Shown: positions 26,678 through 34,972 of the stretch, in pieces | Position numbering within the stretch: the first letter of the stretch is position 1 | Layout: every line of letters starts with the position of its first letter | NCBI RefSeq assembly: GCF_944390595.1 | Contig: NZ_CALXRN010000142.1 | Location: forward strand, 1-45,461 | DNA: 45,461 nt | Direction: 5' to 3' | Origin: an uncultured Brachyspira sp. | GTDB lineage: Bacteria; Spirochaetota; Brachyspiria; Brachyspirales; Brachyspiraceae | Made by a program: the position numbers and the translations under genes | The notes under the pieces: generated by a model | Told to the model about the DNA's origin: nothing | What the model saw: the letters and a program-made list of their open reading frames with translations, nothing else | Databases searched by the model: none

Positions 26678-27298
26678 TTATATGTAAATATCTATATTCG
26701 GTAAATAAGGATAAGAAAATAAAAGATTTAAATTAAAATCATTTAATTTTAACACAATATCATCTTCTTTACTGTCTTTCATATCATAACATAAACTTAT
26801 AATATAAGAATCATCAAGTATAAATGAAGAAAAAAATAGATTATTTGATTTTCTTATAACACGTTCTATTAAATCAATTTCTATAGAATTTTTTATATCA
26901 AATATTGTTTTACCAAGCATTTTTATATACGCTTCTTTAAGAGTCCATATAGTAAAAAAATCTATTTCCAACTTTAAAGAACTTTCTAAATATTTATATT
27001 CACTTTCATAAAAATATTCTTTAGCAATGGATAAATAATCTCTATCTATTATCTTTTCTGCATCTATTCCAACATCAGCTTCATCGCTCATAATAACAGC
27101 AAATAAATCAGAAGAATGAGTACCGTTAAAATATAAATTATTATGATTTTTAAAATAAGGCTTACCTTTTTCCCTATCTATAATTAAATCACTTTTACCA
27201 TAACGGTTTTCGGCCATATTAAGAATCATATCTTCTAATATTTTTCTAGATAATGCTCTATCATTATTTTCATTAAAAGTATATTCTAAATGCATCAT
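26678..27298 (-). CDS. 4'-phosphopantetheinyl transferase, Sfp type
   Basis: The 206-residue product carries the Sfp-type motifs: GKPYFK then NLYFNGTHSSDLFAV at about 45-68 (usually FNxSHS; here Thr replaces Ser), GIDAEKI at 77-83 with Mg-binding Asp79 and Glu81, and WTLKEAYIK at 118-126 with Glu122. The enzyme attaches the phosphopantetheine arm of CoA to acyl or peptidyl carrier proteins. It starts three bases after the telA stop and is the last gene of the xpaC-telA unit. A role in a tellurite-type operon is not obvious. It may be the cell's only carrier-protein-activating enzyme, or serve a dedicated carrier elsewhere. The N-terminal ATG could be either of two adjacent codons. Confidence 0.85.
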   Translation of the reverse strand: MMHLEYTFNENNDRALSRKILEDMILNMAENRYGKSDLIIDREKGKPYFKNHNNLYFNGTHSSDLFAVIMSDEADVGIDAEKIIDRDYLSIAKEYFYESEYKYLESSLKLEIDFFTIWTLKEAYIKMLGKTIFDIKNSIEIDLIERVIRKSNNLFFSSFILDDSYIISLCYDMKDSKEDDIVLKLNDFNLNLLFSYPYLPNIDIYI

Positions 27299-27301
27299 AA
27301 A

Positions 27302-28468
27302 TTATTTTTTAGCAATATTAAGTATTTTAGCCTTAAGTTCATTCTCTATATTTTTTAACTCAGCCTCAGCAGCTCTTCTCTTTTCTCTTCCTTCTGTTTG
27401 AATTCTAATAACTTCATCTAAAGTAGAAATAAGCTGTTCATTAGTATATTTTAATGTTTCAATGTCTACAATTCCTCTTTCAGACTCTTTAGCTGTTTCT
27501 ATAGTAGAAGTTTTAAGCATATCGGCATTCTTTCTTAATAATTCGTTTGTAGTATCAGTAACAGCTCTTTGTGCTTTTGCTGCTTCAGTAGAATGATGAA
27601 GACCTATAGCAAGCACCATTTGATTTTTCCAAAGCGGTATTGTATTTGCTATAGTAGACTGTATTTTCTCTGTCATTATAACATTATTATTTTGAACTAA
27701 ACGTATTTGAGGTATAGTCTGTACAGATATAGTTCTTGTAAGCTCCAAATCATGTATTCTCTTTTCAAATCTATTAGCTAAATCTTTTAAATCTTTTGCT
27801 AATTGTACATCCTGAGCAGAATTACTTGTCATAGCTTTAGCTTCCAATGCTGGTATTTCATTAGACATTAAAGCATTAAGTTTTTTCTTTCCTGCTTCTA
27901 TATATATTTCTAATTCTTTTAAATATTCTAAATTATAATTATACATTTGATCTAATATACTAATATCTTTAAGCAAATTTCTCTGATGTCCTTCCAAAAC
28001 CTTTACTATATTATCAATATTAGCTTCTACATTTGTATATTTAGTTTTTAATTTTGATATGTTATTTCCTGCTTTTTTAAATAAGCCAAATAATCCTTTT
28101 CCTTTAGTTTCATTTTCTATATTAAAACCTTTAAGCTCAGTTACTACATTAGTAATAGCTTCTCCAACCTCTCCTAAATCTTTATTCATAACATTGCTCA
28201 AAGTATTTTCAGAAAATTGAATCATTTTATTCTGTGCTGCTGCCCCATAAGACATTACAGAAACAGAATCTTTTAAATCTATAGAATTTGATAATTCATT
28301 TATTTTATTTAAATCTTCAGGTGAAAATTTTTCAGATACAGCATTTTGCAATGATACGCTTAAATTCTGAGGCTGTGCATTATACATTATCTGCTGATTA
28401 TAGCTTTGTCCTACAATCTCAGGTGTCACTTCATTAGTATTATTATTTTCTAAATTATTATTCTCCAT
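27302..28468 (-). CDS. TelA family protein (toxic anion resistance)
   Basis: A 388-residue, highly helical protein of the TelA/KlaA family (B. subtilis YaaN). Features are a Q/N-rich N-terminus, a KGLFGLFKKAGNNISKLKTKY segment split over about residues 122-145, a long coiled coil, LTRTISVQTIPQIRLVQNNN near 250, and IPLWKNQMVLAIGLHHSTEAAKA near 290. TelA proteins are linked to tellurite and other toxic-anion tolerance, though the biochemical role is not known. They are cytoplasmic and usually paired with XpaC, as here: the xpaC-like gene ends 21 bases upstream. AGGAGGA lies seven bases before the ATG. The PPTase follows immediately. Confidence 0.9.
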   Translation of the reverse strand: MENNNLENNNTNEVTPEIVGQSYNQQIMYNAQPQNLSVSLQNAVSEKFSPEDLNKINELSNSIDLKDSVSVMSYGAAAQNKMIQFSENTLSNVMNKDLGEVGEAITNVVTELKGFNIENETKGKGLFGLFKKAGNNISKLKTKYTNVEANIDNIVKVLEGHQRNLLKDISILDQMYNYNLEYLKELEIYIEAGKKKLNALMSNEIPALEAKAMTSNSAQDVQLAKDLKDLANRFEKRIHDLELTRTISVQTIPQIRLVQNNNVIMTEKIQSTIANTIPLWKNQMVLAIGLHHSTEAAKAQRAVTDTTNELLRKNADMLKTSTIETAKESERGIVDIETLKYTNEQLISTLDEVIRIQTEGREKRRAAEAELKNIENELKAKILNIAKK

Positions 28469-28489
28469 AAAAATTCCTCCTATTCTTTA

Positions 28490-29026
28490 TTATAATCCGT
28501 CTTTTTCAAGCATATTTTTTAATACATCTATATCGCTGTTTATATCTATTAACTTATTTTGAGTCATCTCAACAAGCATATTTTCTAAAGCTTTATTAAG
28601 TTTTATTATAACATCTTCTATTTCTAAAGCTGTTTTTTCCATATTTTCATTCTTTACTGGAAAATTACAAAAATCTAAATAAGAATTTAACATCTTTATT
28701 GCTGTAGGAAGATGATACTCATTAATCTTTTCAAGCTTCTTCTCGCCTTCTTTATTAACTTTAGAATAACTAACCATTTCTTTTAATACTTTTATCATGT
28801 CTTTTAAAGCAGGCGTCAATTCTGCATCATCTATCTTCTGTGAAAAATCTGATATTTTTTCTATATTTTTTTCAGTTTCTAATATTACTAAACTATATTT
28901 ATTAGAATAAGTTTCAGATTTCTGAGTATTAGAATTAATTGAAGAACAGTCATCTTCTCTTGGAAAATTCCTTTGAACATTCATTCTCAGTCTTTCAAAA
29001 ATAAAATCATCTTCATCTTTTAACAT
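28490..29026 (-). CDS. XpaC-like (5-bromo-4-chloroindolyl phosphate hydrolysis family) protein
   Basis: A 178-residue protein whose C-terminal half has the XpaC family pattern: EYHLPTAIKMLNSYLDF near residue 105, a helix with EIEDVIIKLNKALENMLVEM, and the closing DINSDIDVLKNMLEKDGL. In B. subtilis xpaC is next to yaaN (telA), the same order as here. The hydrophobic N-terminal segments of typical XpaC are missing, so this member should be soluble. It is the first gene of the operon; AAGGGTG is eight bases upstream. The function of the family is unknown despite its name. Confidence 0.75.
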   Translation of the reverse strand: MLKDEDDFIFERLRMNVQRNFPREDDCSSINSNTQKSETYSNKYSLVILETEKNIEKISDFSQKIDDAELTPALKDMIKVLKEMVSYSKVNKEGEKKLEKINEYHLPTAIKMLNSYLDFCNFPVKNENMEKTALEIEDVIIKLNKALENMLVEMTQNKLIDINSDIDVLKNMLEKDGL

Positions 29027-29114
29027 TCATAAACACCCTTAGTTTTTTATGTACAATATTATAAATAAATTATCATATTATTGCAATATATTTTAATACA
29101 TAACAATAATATAA

Positions 29115-29143
29115 TTACACTTTTTAATTTATTATGATATAAT
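29115..29143 (+). promoter_or_regulatory. Promoter of the nitroreductase-family gene
   Basis: TTACAC at 29115-29120 and a perfect TATAAT at 29138-29143 are 17 bases apart, about 44 bases before the ATG at 29188. Confidence 0.55.
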
Positions 29144-29187
29144 AAAAAATGCAAAATATAAAAAATATTTTTTAGGGAGGACAATAA

Positions 29188-29697
29188 ATGAACGAAGATA
29201 TTCTATTTTCAAGAAGAAGTATTAGAAAATATATTAAAGGCAAAGAAGTTGAAGATGAAAAGGTTGAATATATTTTAAAAGCTGCAATGTATGCCCCTTC
29301 TGCCAACAATAAAAGAAATTGGGAATTTATAGTAGTAAAAAATAGAGATACATTAAATAAAATAATGGATGTTCATCCTTACGCTAAAATGCTTGAAACT
29401 GCATCTATGGCTGTAGTGGTATGCGGAGATTTATCTGATGAATCAGGAAAACTATATTGGCAGCAAAACTGTTCTGCAGCTTTAGAAAACATGATGCTTG
29501 CCGCAAAAGCTAAAGATTTAGGTACTGTATGGCTTGGTGTTGCTCCGCGTGAAGAGAGAATGAATGCAATTATCAAATTATTTAATTTGCCTGACAATAT
29601 TAAACCTTTGGGAATAGTTGTTGTAGGATATCCGGATGGAGAACCTACTGCACCGGAAAGATTTGAGCCAAACAAAATACATTATGAAAAATTTTAA
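29188..29697 (+). CDS. Nitroreductase-family FMN oxidoreductase
   Basis: A 169-residue nitroreductase-fold flavoprotein. SRRSIRKY near residue 10 and APSANNKRNWEFIVVKN near 36 form the FMN phosphate and ring contacts; AALENMMLAAKAKDLGTVWLG near 95 and PLGIVVVGYPDGEP near 140 complete the fold. Family members reduce nitro compounds, quinones or other small acceptors with NAD(P)H; the natural substrate is unknown. Length fits the short-form group. A TAGGGAGGA site is just upstream. The next gene begins 62 bases later and may be co-transcribed. Confidence 0.92.
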   Translation: MNEDILFSRRSIRKYIKGKEVEDEKVEYILKAAMYAPSANNKRNWEFIVVKNRDTLNKIMDVHPYAKMLETASMAVVVCGDLSDESGKLYWQQNCSAALENMMLAAKAKDLGTVWLGVAPREERMNAIIKLFNLPDNIKPLGIVVVGYPDGEPTAPERFEPNKIHYEKF

Positions 29698-29759
29698 ATA
29701 TAAAATATTATGATAAAAATAAAAACATCTATTAAATTTATATTAATAGGAGTTTATTA

Positions 29760-30314
29760 ATGAAAAAACTAATTATTATAGCATTTATAATTTTTGCAGT
29801 ATCTTATGTAAATGAGAACTATGCTCAAAACAGTTCCAAAAAGGTTAATATAAGTTTTGATTATACAAAAAGAGACGGATATTCAAGCAATCAAATAGCT
29901 GTATGGGCAGAAGATGATAAAGGAAAATATATAACAACTATATATATTACAGACTTTACAGGCAGAAGAGAAGGATGGACTTATAGAAAACAATCATTAA
30001 ATAATTGGCAGAAAAAAGCTAATGCTGCAAATATGGATAAAAAACTTATAGATGCTGTATCAAAACCTACCCCAAAACAAGGAAAAGTAAATATAGTTTG
30101 GGATTGTAAAGATTCTAATGGAAAATTACTAAAAGATGGAATATACAAAATTGTTGTAGAAGCTACAATATATAGAGATAATAATGTATTATATACTTCA
30201 ACTATAAACATAGGAAATAATGCCAATTCACAAAAAGCTGATGCAAAATATTCTAAAGCAGAAGCTAAAAGTATGGATATAATAAAGAATGTTAACGTTA
30301 GCTTTATACCTTAA
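29760..30314 (+). CDS. Secreted DUF2271-like protein
   Basis: A 184-residue protein with a signal peptide (IIIAFIIFAVSYV, then ENYAQN). The mature part has the DUF2271 pattern: IAVWAEDDKGKYITTIYITD, a middle RREGWTYRKQSLNNW, DAVSKPTPKQG, and an Ig-like or FlgD-like end with VNIVWDCKDSNGKLLKDGIY. DUF2271 proteins are periplasmic and often lie next to redox or ApbE-type flavin transfer genes. Here the neighbour is a nitroreductase-family flavoprotein, which may be more than chance. AGGAG is upstream of the ATG. A strong terminator follows. Confidence 0.75.
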   Translation: MKKLIIIAFIIFAVSYVNENYAQNSSKKVNISFDYTKRDGYSSNQIAVWAEDDKGKYITTIYITDFTGRREGWTYRKQSLNNWQKKANAANMDKKLIDAVSKPTPKQGKVNIVWDCKDSNGKLLKDGIYKIVVEATIYRDNNVLYTSTINIGNNANSQKADAKYSKAEAKSMDIIKNVNVSFIP

Positions 30315-30333
30315 TATTTTTTTTGCAAATAAA

Positions 30334-30359
30334 AAGCCCTAATATTTTTATTAGGGCTT
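30334..30359. terminator. Bidirectional terminator
   Basis: A perfect 11-base stem AAGCCCTAATA/TATTAGGGCTT (30334-30344 with 30349-30359), loop TTTT, A-rich before and T-rich after. It separates the convergent DUF2271-like gene and the membrane protein gene. Confidence 0.8.
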
Positions 30360-30378
30360 AATTTTACTTATAAAAATA

Positions 30379-31260
30379 TTATCTTAATGTTATTACATAA
30401 TTCCACTGAGGAAGAGGATATCTTCCAGTTTTTCCAACTGACATACCATTAGCATCAGTAATTTCTGCTTCAGCATATAATAAATATCTTCCTTTTGGTA
30501 AATAATTTCCGCTAGCAGAAGTTCTTCCAGCAAAGTAGAACTGAGTTTGTGCCTGTCCGTCCAATACATATATTTTTGGCAAATAGAATACTAAATCTCT
30601 GCTTAATATATTGTAATTGTTGTCTACTCTTCTTGCATAAACTCTTATTTTAGCAAATCTTCCTTCTACAGGAGATTTAACTGCCAATGTTATTAAAACA
30701 GGATTAGTTCTAGTTGCTACAAATCTATCATTATAATTTATAATAAATGAACTTATTCTAACACTTTGATTAGTATCCATACCGTTAGTCATATCAATCA
30801 TCATGCCATCATTAGGTGTAAGAGTATTAGAAGAAGTTACCAAAACTGTATTATCTGTATTATAAGTATATGCAGAACTTTTACTATTATTTGGTGTAGA
30901 AACAGAAGGAGGCAAATCTGGTATATCATTAGTATTAACTTCATACAATCCGCTGTCTGATAAATTTATAGAAGAGTCATTGCTGAATGACATTTCATCT
31001 TGGTTTGTATCAGGAGTTATTGTATTATTAGTTGCTAAAAAGTCTTTTTCCTCAGGTGTTATATTATCGCCAAATATATCATCTGTAGTTAAAGGATCTT
31101 CTTCCATCATACTGTTAGTATCAGTATTTCCAAAATCTAATATCGGTATATTTCTGCTTCCTAATATGCTTTTTGCAATAAAGAATCCTGCTACTAAAAT
31201 AACAAGAATTATTACTATTATTATAATTGGTTTTAATTTTGCTTTCATTTCATTAGACAT
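30379..31260 (-). CDS. Single-pass membrane protein with C-terminal beta-sandwich-like domain
   Basis: A 293-residue protein of unknown function. A short cytoplasmic N-terminus is followed by one transmembrane helix (PIIIIVIILVILVAGFFIA, about residues 11-29). Then comes a disordered-looking stretch rich in Asn, Asp, Ser and Thr (about 45-155), and a strand-rich C-terminal domain (about 160-293) with SFIINYNDRFVATRTNPVLI, ARRVDNNYNILSRDLVFYLP and PKGRYLLYAEAEITDANG. The last part looks like an Ig-like or FlgD-type sandwich, as in many secreted spirochaete proteins. It would be anchored in the inner membrane facing the periplasm. GGGGGG precedes the ATG. It lies downstream of a sigma factor gene on the same strand, 74 bases away. 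Confidence 0.65.
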   Translation of the reverse strand: MSNEMKAKLKPIIIIVIILVILVAGFFIAKSILGSRNIPILDFGNTDTNSMMEEDPLTTDDIFGDNITPEEKDFLATNNTITPDTNQDEMSFSNDSSINLSDSGLYEVNTNDIPDLPPSVSTPNNSKSSAYTYNTDNTVLVTSSNTLTPNDGMMIDMTNGMDTNQSVRISSFIINYNDRFVATRTNPVLITLAVKSPVEGRFAKIRVYARRVDNNYNILSRDLVFYLPKIYVLDGQAQTQFYFAGRTSASGNYLPKGRYLLYAEAEITDANGMSVGKTGRYPLPQWNYVITLR

Positions 31261-31334
31261 TATTTCCCCCCATAGAGTAAGATATATGTTAACTTGTCGG
31301 ATAAAATGAAAATAGTTTTATGAAAAAATATAGA

Positions 31335-32264
31335 TTAGTCCCATAAAAAACTTTTTAGTTCTTTAGAAAGACTCAAACCTTCCAATTTTTTTAAGGCTTT
31401 TATTTGAATTTGTCTTACTCTTTCTCTTGTAATATTTAATTCTTTTCCAGTATCTTCTAAAGTTTTGGCTTCTTTACCATAAAGTCCGTATCTTGATATA
31501 ATAACAGTTCTTTCTTTTTCATCTAAGCATTTTAAAGCTTCTGTCAAAGTTTCTCTTAAGCTATCCATAAATGCTTTCTGATGAGGGGAAGGAAAATTCT
31601 TATCTTCTATAACTGAAGTCATATCATTATTATCAGAATTCTTAAAAAATGAATCTACACTTGCAGTATCTTGAGTGAATATCATAATATAGGAAAGCGT
31701 TTTTCTATCAATTTTCATCTCTTTGGCTATCTCATCTATGCTTGGTTCTCTTCCCAACTGCTGAGTTAATAACTTAGAAGTTTGTATGCTCTTTTTTATC
31801 AATCTAGCTATATGCATTGGAAAACGTATTATATGTCTCTTACTTGATATCTCTTTAACTATACTTTGTTTTATCCACCAAACACCATAAGTAGAGAATT
31901 TAAATCCTTTTTTGTATTCAAATCTTTTAACTGCCTCTATAAGTCCTATATTACCTTCATCTATAATATCAATAAAAGACACTCCGCTATTATAATATCT
32001 TTTTGCTATACTGATAACTAATCTTAAATTTGATTTAACAAGTTTATGCTGTATTGAATCTATTTCTTTTTCTATCTCTAATAATTCTTTTTGAGAATTT
32101 TCATCATTACAATCTAATAATAATGATTTTTTATCTCTGCAAGCTTCAAGACGCTGCCATAAATCTAATTCTTCTTCTTTACTGAGTCTTCTTATTTCAC
32201 CTATTTGCTTTAAATATACGCTAACAGGTCCTTTATACTCTTGATTAATGTCTTTTTTTAACAA
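31335..32264 (-). CDS. Short sigma-70 family RNA polymerase sigma factor with a TTG start
   Basis: A 309-residue sigma factor without region 1.1. Region 1.2 is at about 12-45, region 2 at about 75-148 (core-binding IIDEGNIGLIEAVKRFEYKKG, -10 region FSTYGVWWIKQSIVKEI), region 3 at about 152-230, and region 4 at about 240-300 with the helix-turn-helix ending TRERVRQIQIKALKKLEG. The -35-contacting residues of E. coli sigma-70 (R584, E585, R588, Q589) are kept. In region 2.4 the counterpart of Q437 is kept (Q133), but T440 is Val136. It therefore looks like a group 2 alternative factor. The only usable start is TTG at 32262-32264, with AAAGG eight bases upstream and a TAA directly before it. The UUG start may limit its level. 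Confidence 0.85.
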   Translation of the reverse strand: MLKKDINQEYKGPVSVYLKQIGEIRRLSKEEELDLWQRLEACRDKKSLLLDCNDENSQKELLEIEKEIDSIQHKLVKSNLRLVISIAKRYYNSGVSFIDIIDEGNIGLIEAVKRFEYKKGFKFSTYGVWWIKQSIVKEISSKRHIIRFPMHIARLIKKSIQTSKLLTQQLGREPSIDEIAKEMKIDRKTLSYIMIFTQDTASVDSFFKNSDNNDMTSVIEDKNFPSPHQKAFMDSLRETLTEALKCLDEKERTVIISRYGLYGKEAKTLEDTGKELNITRERVRQIQIKALKKLEGLSLSKELKSFLWD

Positions 32265-32370
32265 TTATACTGCCTTTATTACTAGAAAACATAAAACTTT
32301 ATTATAGGATATAAGATTTTTATAAATTGTCAAGTAATATATTATTAATTTAATACCTATCTAAAAAATA

Positions 32371-33822
32371 TTATAAAGGACAATCAACAACTGAAATATT
32401 CTTTATATTTTCTATATATTTTATAAAAATAGAAAAAATTATAGGATCTATTTTTATTTTATTATCCAAGAAATTTTCATACATAAAGCTTAAAATTTTA
32501 TTATCTATACTGCCTTTAATTTCATCTTTAGAAAAATCTCTATATAATACATCATAAGTATCAATAATTTCCAATACCTTAGCAGGAAAATATGACAAAG
32601 CAGATAAATTATCTATATCATTAGGATCATAAGTAAGTATATTTTCTATATTATTATACTGCTTATTTGCCATCTGCTTATTATAAATATTGCTGAATAT
32701 TCCATATCCATTTCCATAATATTCATGATGAAGACCAACCGTAGTGTAGGTATATTCATTTTGAGCCATACAGTACTTAAGCAAATTGAAACCTAAAATA
32801 GCATGCACATCTCCATCATTGTTCTTAACAATAGGAAGATTAGGCAATATATCTACAAGAGCTATATCATGCCAAAATGCTGCTCTAGCATAATATTTTA
32901 TCTCGTTCTGCTCTATTTTTCTAAATCCTACTTTAGATATATCTTCAATTCTATCAGCTTTTGTCAATAAATTATATTTATTTCCAATTTCATAAAAAAA
33001 TGTATAAAATTTCTTTTTATAATCCACTCTTAATTTAGATGCTATACCTCTGGATATTTCATCATTATAAAAATGCAGAAATTCAACCATCATAATAAAC
33101 ACTCTGTTGCTATGGCTTATTATGTTATCATCCATAAAAGGAGTAAGTTTATTAAAAATAAGAGGTTCTGCATATTCTTTATCTAATATTGAAACTATTG
33201 TACCTATTATATCAGCAAATATTAAATCATCTTTTTTAACATTTTGATAGTTTTTTAAATCAGATATATTGTTTTGTTTTATATAATTTAAATGATATAT
33301 AAGATTCAATCTTTCTATAATACCAATATCCGTTAATATACTTCCTATCAATTTGGCTAATTCTAAATCTATTTTAGGATGATTAGTATACATTTTTAAT
33401 TTATTGAACGAATCTTTTAAATAATCTATTCTTTCTCTATGTCTTATAGATATTAAATCCTCGAAATGTTTATTATAATACTCTTTATCTAATTCAAATT
33501 GGCAGTTCTTATATACTCTATAAAATATATTTTTATCATGTATATCTGCATGCTGCTTATTTAAATCTATTGTTTCTTTTGAACCTATAATCGTAATTAA
33601 TGATTTATCAACATAAATTTTACATTTTTTTATATATTCACTTTCCATCAATGGAGAAAGAATTTTTTCTATTTCAGAAAAAGGTACAAAACTTAGTATC
33701 CCATTTTCATTTATAATTATAATATCTAATTCTTTATCTACTATAATATTGATATATTTTTTTATTTGATTTAGATCAGCTTCTATATATTTTTTCAAAT
33801 CTATTATCATTATTACATCCAT
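32371..33822 (-). CDS. HD-GYP-like metal-dependent phosphohydrolase domain protein
   Basis: A 483-residue cytoplasmic protein. The N-terminal 100 residues have a strand pattern; the rest is helical. Metal ligands of an HD/HD-GYP site are visible: H237 (HSNRV), H318-D319 (WHDIAL), H340 (HAILGF), H365-H366 (HHEYYGNGYG) and D421 (IIDTYDVL). Against HD-GYP consensus (HDIGK, HHExxDGxGYP) the lysine of the first motif and the proline of GYP are changed, so it may be an HD-GYP relative acting on cyclic di-nucleotides or other phosphoesters. The start could be the ATG at 33822, or more likely the one at 33808-33810, which has GGATG upstream. It is read in the same direction as the sigma factor gene, 107 bases upstream. 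Confidence 0.75.
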   Translation of the reverse strand: MDVIMIIDLKKYIEADLNQIKKYINIIVDKELDIIIINENGILSFVPFSEIEKILSPLMESEYIKKCKIYVDKSLITIIGSKETIDLNKQHADIHDKNIFYRVYKNCQFELDKEYYNKHFEDLISIRHRERIDYLKDSFNKLKMYTNHPKIDLELAKLIGSILTDIGIIERLNLIYHLNYIKQNNISDLKNYQNVKKDDLIFADIIGTIVSILDKEYAEPLIFNKLTPFMDDNIISHSNRVFIMMVEFLHFYNDEISRGIASKLRVDYKKKFYTFFYEIGNKYNLLTKADRIEDISKVGFRKIEQNEIKYYARAAFWHDIALVDILPNLPIVKNNDGDVHAILGFNLLKYCMAQNEYTYTTVGLHHEYYGNGYGIFSNIYNKQMANKQYNNIENILTYDPNDIDNLSALSYFPAKVLEIIDTYDVLYRDFSKDEIKGSIDNKILSFMYENFLDNKIKIDPIIFSIFIKYIENIKNISVVDCPL

Positions 33823-33977
33823 AAAAAAATTATAGGCTATTTATATTTTATATTATTTTGAATTAATTACTAGATTATTTTTATTTTTTTGAAAAATTAT
33901 TTTATTGATATTTATATAAAATTTTGTTATATTTTATATATAAATAATATAGATATATTAACTTTACATAATAATTT

Positions 33978-34427
33978 ATGAATAAAAGATTGAAAATATT
34001 AATAATTTTTATATCATTTGCTTTTTTATATGAAGCTTTATTTTCTTATTATGATGAAGGAATAAATTATTTAACAGTAGATAATTTACCTATACAATCT
34101 ATAAATTTTATAAGGGATTATTTTGATACTCAGGATATAATTAGAATAGAGGAATTAAATGAATTTTACAGAGTATTTTTTAATAACGGTATAATCATAC
34201 ATTTTAATTCAAATGGATTATGGCAGGAAGTTGATGGAAATGCCTCTCCTATACCTACAAGTTTTATTAATGAAAATGTTTTAAACACTGTAAGGAATAC
34301 AAATCCAAATTCAAGCATTATCAAAATAAAAAAAAGATGGAATATGTATGTGATTAGTTTAGATAACCATATAAATGTTTTTATTGATTTTGCAGGAATG
34401 CTCATAGGTCAAAAGGTTCCGGATTAA
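33978..34427 (+). CDS. Secreted PepSY-like (BLIP-like) protein, copy 1
   Basis: A 149-residue secreted protein: a signal peptide (ILIIFISFAFLYEALF) and two repeats of the PepSY-like fold of the DUF2874 type, each with an acidic helix (LPIQSINFIRDYFDTQDIIR) and strands (RVFFNNGIIIHFNSNGLWQE). The sister gene 13 bases downstream has the same layout and aligns along its whole length. Such domains are small periplasmic inhibitor- or binder-like modules; the partner is unknown. No Shine-Dalgarno site is seen before the ATG, unlike for its sister. Confidence 0.7.
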   Translation: MNKRLKILIIFISFAFLYEALFSYYDEGINYLTVDNLPIQSINFIRDYFDTQDIIRIEELNEFYRVFFNNGIIIHFNSNGLWQEVDGNASPIPTSFINENVLNTVRNTNPNSSIIKIKKRWNMYVISLDNHINVFIDFAGMLIGQKVPD

Positions 34428-34440
34428 TTTAAGAGGTTTT

Positions 34441-34866
34441 ATGAATAAAAAAATAATAATTTTGTTCTTATTTTTATCAGTTTCCATACTTTACTCTGAT
34501 GAAATGTATGTATCCCCAGACCAGCTTCCAGCACCAATATTGCAATTTATAAATTTACATTTTAAAGGCTCTCAAATTATGTATGCGGAAATGGATAGAA
34601 AAAGTTATGAAATAGCATTAGATAATGGAGTGGAAATGGAATTTTTTAGAAATGGAGAATTAAAAGAAATAGAAGGGAATTATATAGCATTGCCATTAAA
34701 TATACTTCCGCAATCTGTAGCAAATACAGTTTCAAGAACTTATCCTAATAATGTAGTAACAAAAATAAAAAAGAAGTGGAATCTTTACGAAGTCAAACTT
34801 AATAATATGATGGAGCTTTATATAGATATCAATGGTCAGCTTTTAGGCCAAAAATTTGATGACTAA
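34441..34866 (+). CDS. Secreted PepSY-like (BLIP-like) protein, copy 2
   Basis: A 141-residue paralogue of the upstream gene. After the signal peptide (IIILFLFLSVSILYSDE) comes DQLPAPILQFINLHFKGSQI, then EIALDNGVEMEFFRNGELKE, and later NTVSRTYPNNVVTKIKKKWN and ELYIDINGQLLGQKFDD. This is the two-fold helix-strand layout of PepSY-like DUF2874 proteins, which are found exported in many gut anaerobes. The last residues LIGQKVPD and LLGQKFDD match between the two copies. AGAGG is upstream. A tandem duplication is the simplest source. Followed by a 106-base spacer before the convergent secA. Confidence 0.8.
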   Translation: MNKKIIILFLFLSVSILYSDEMYVSPDQLPAPILQFINLHFKGSQIMYAEMDRKSYEIALDNGVEMEFFRNGELKEIEGNYIALPLNILPQSVANTVSRTYPNNVVTKIKKKWNLYEVKLNNMMELYIDINGQLLGQKFDD

Positions 34867-34972
34867 ATAATACTAGACATACTGCAAAACTAATAAATAT
34901 TTATAGCATTTCTAATATAAAATTAAATCAAGTAGTTTTACAGTAAGTCTATTTATTATTCTTTATTAATTA

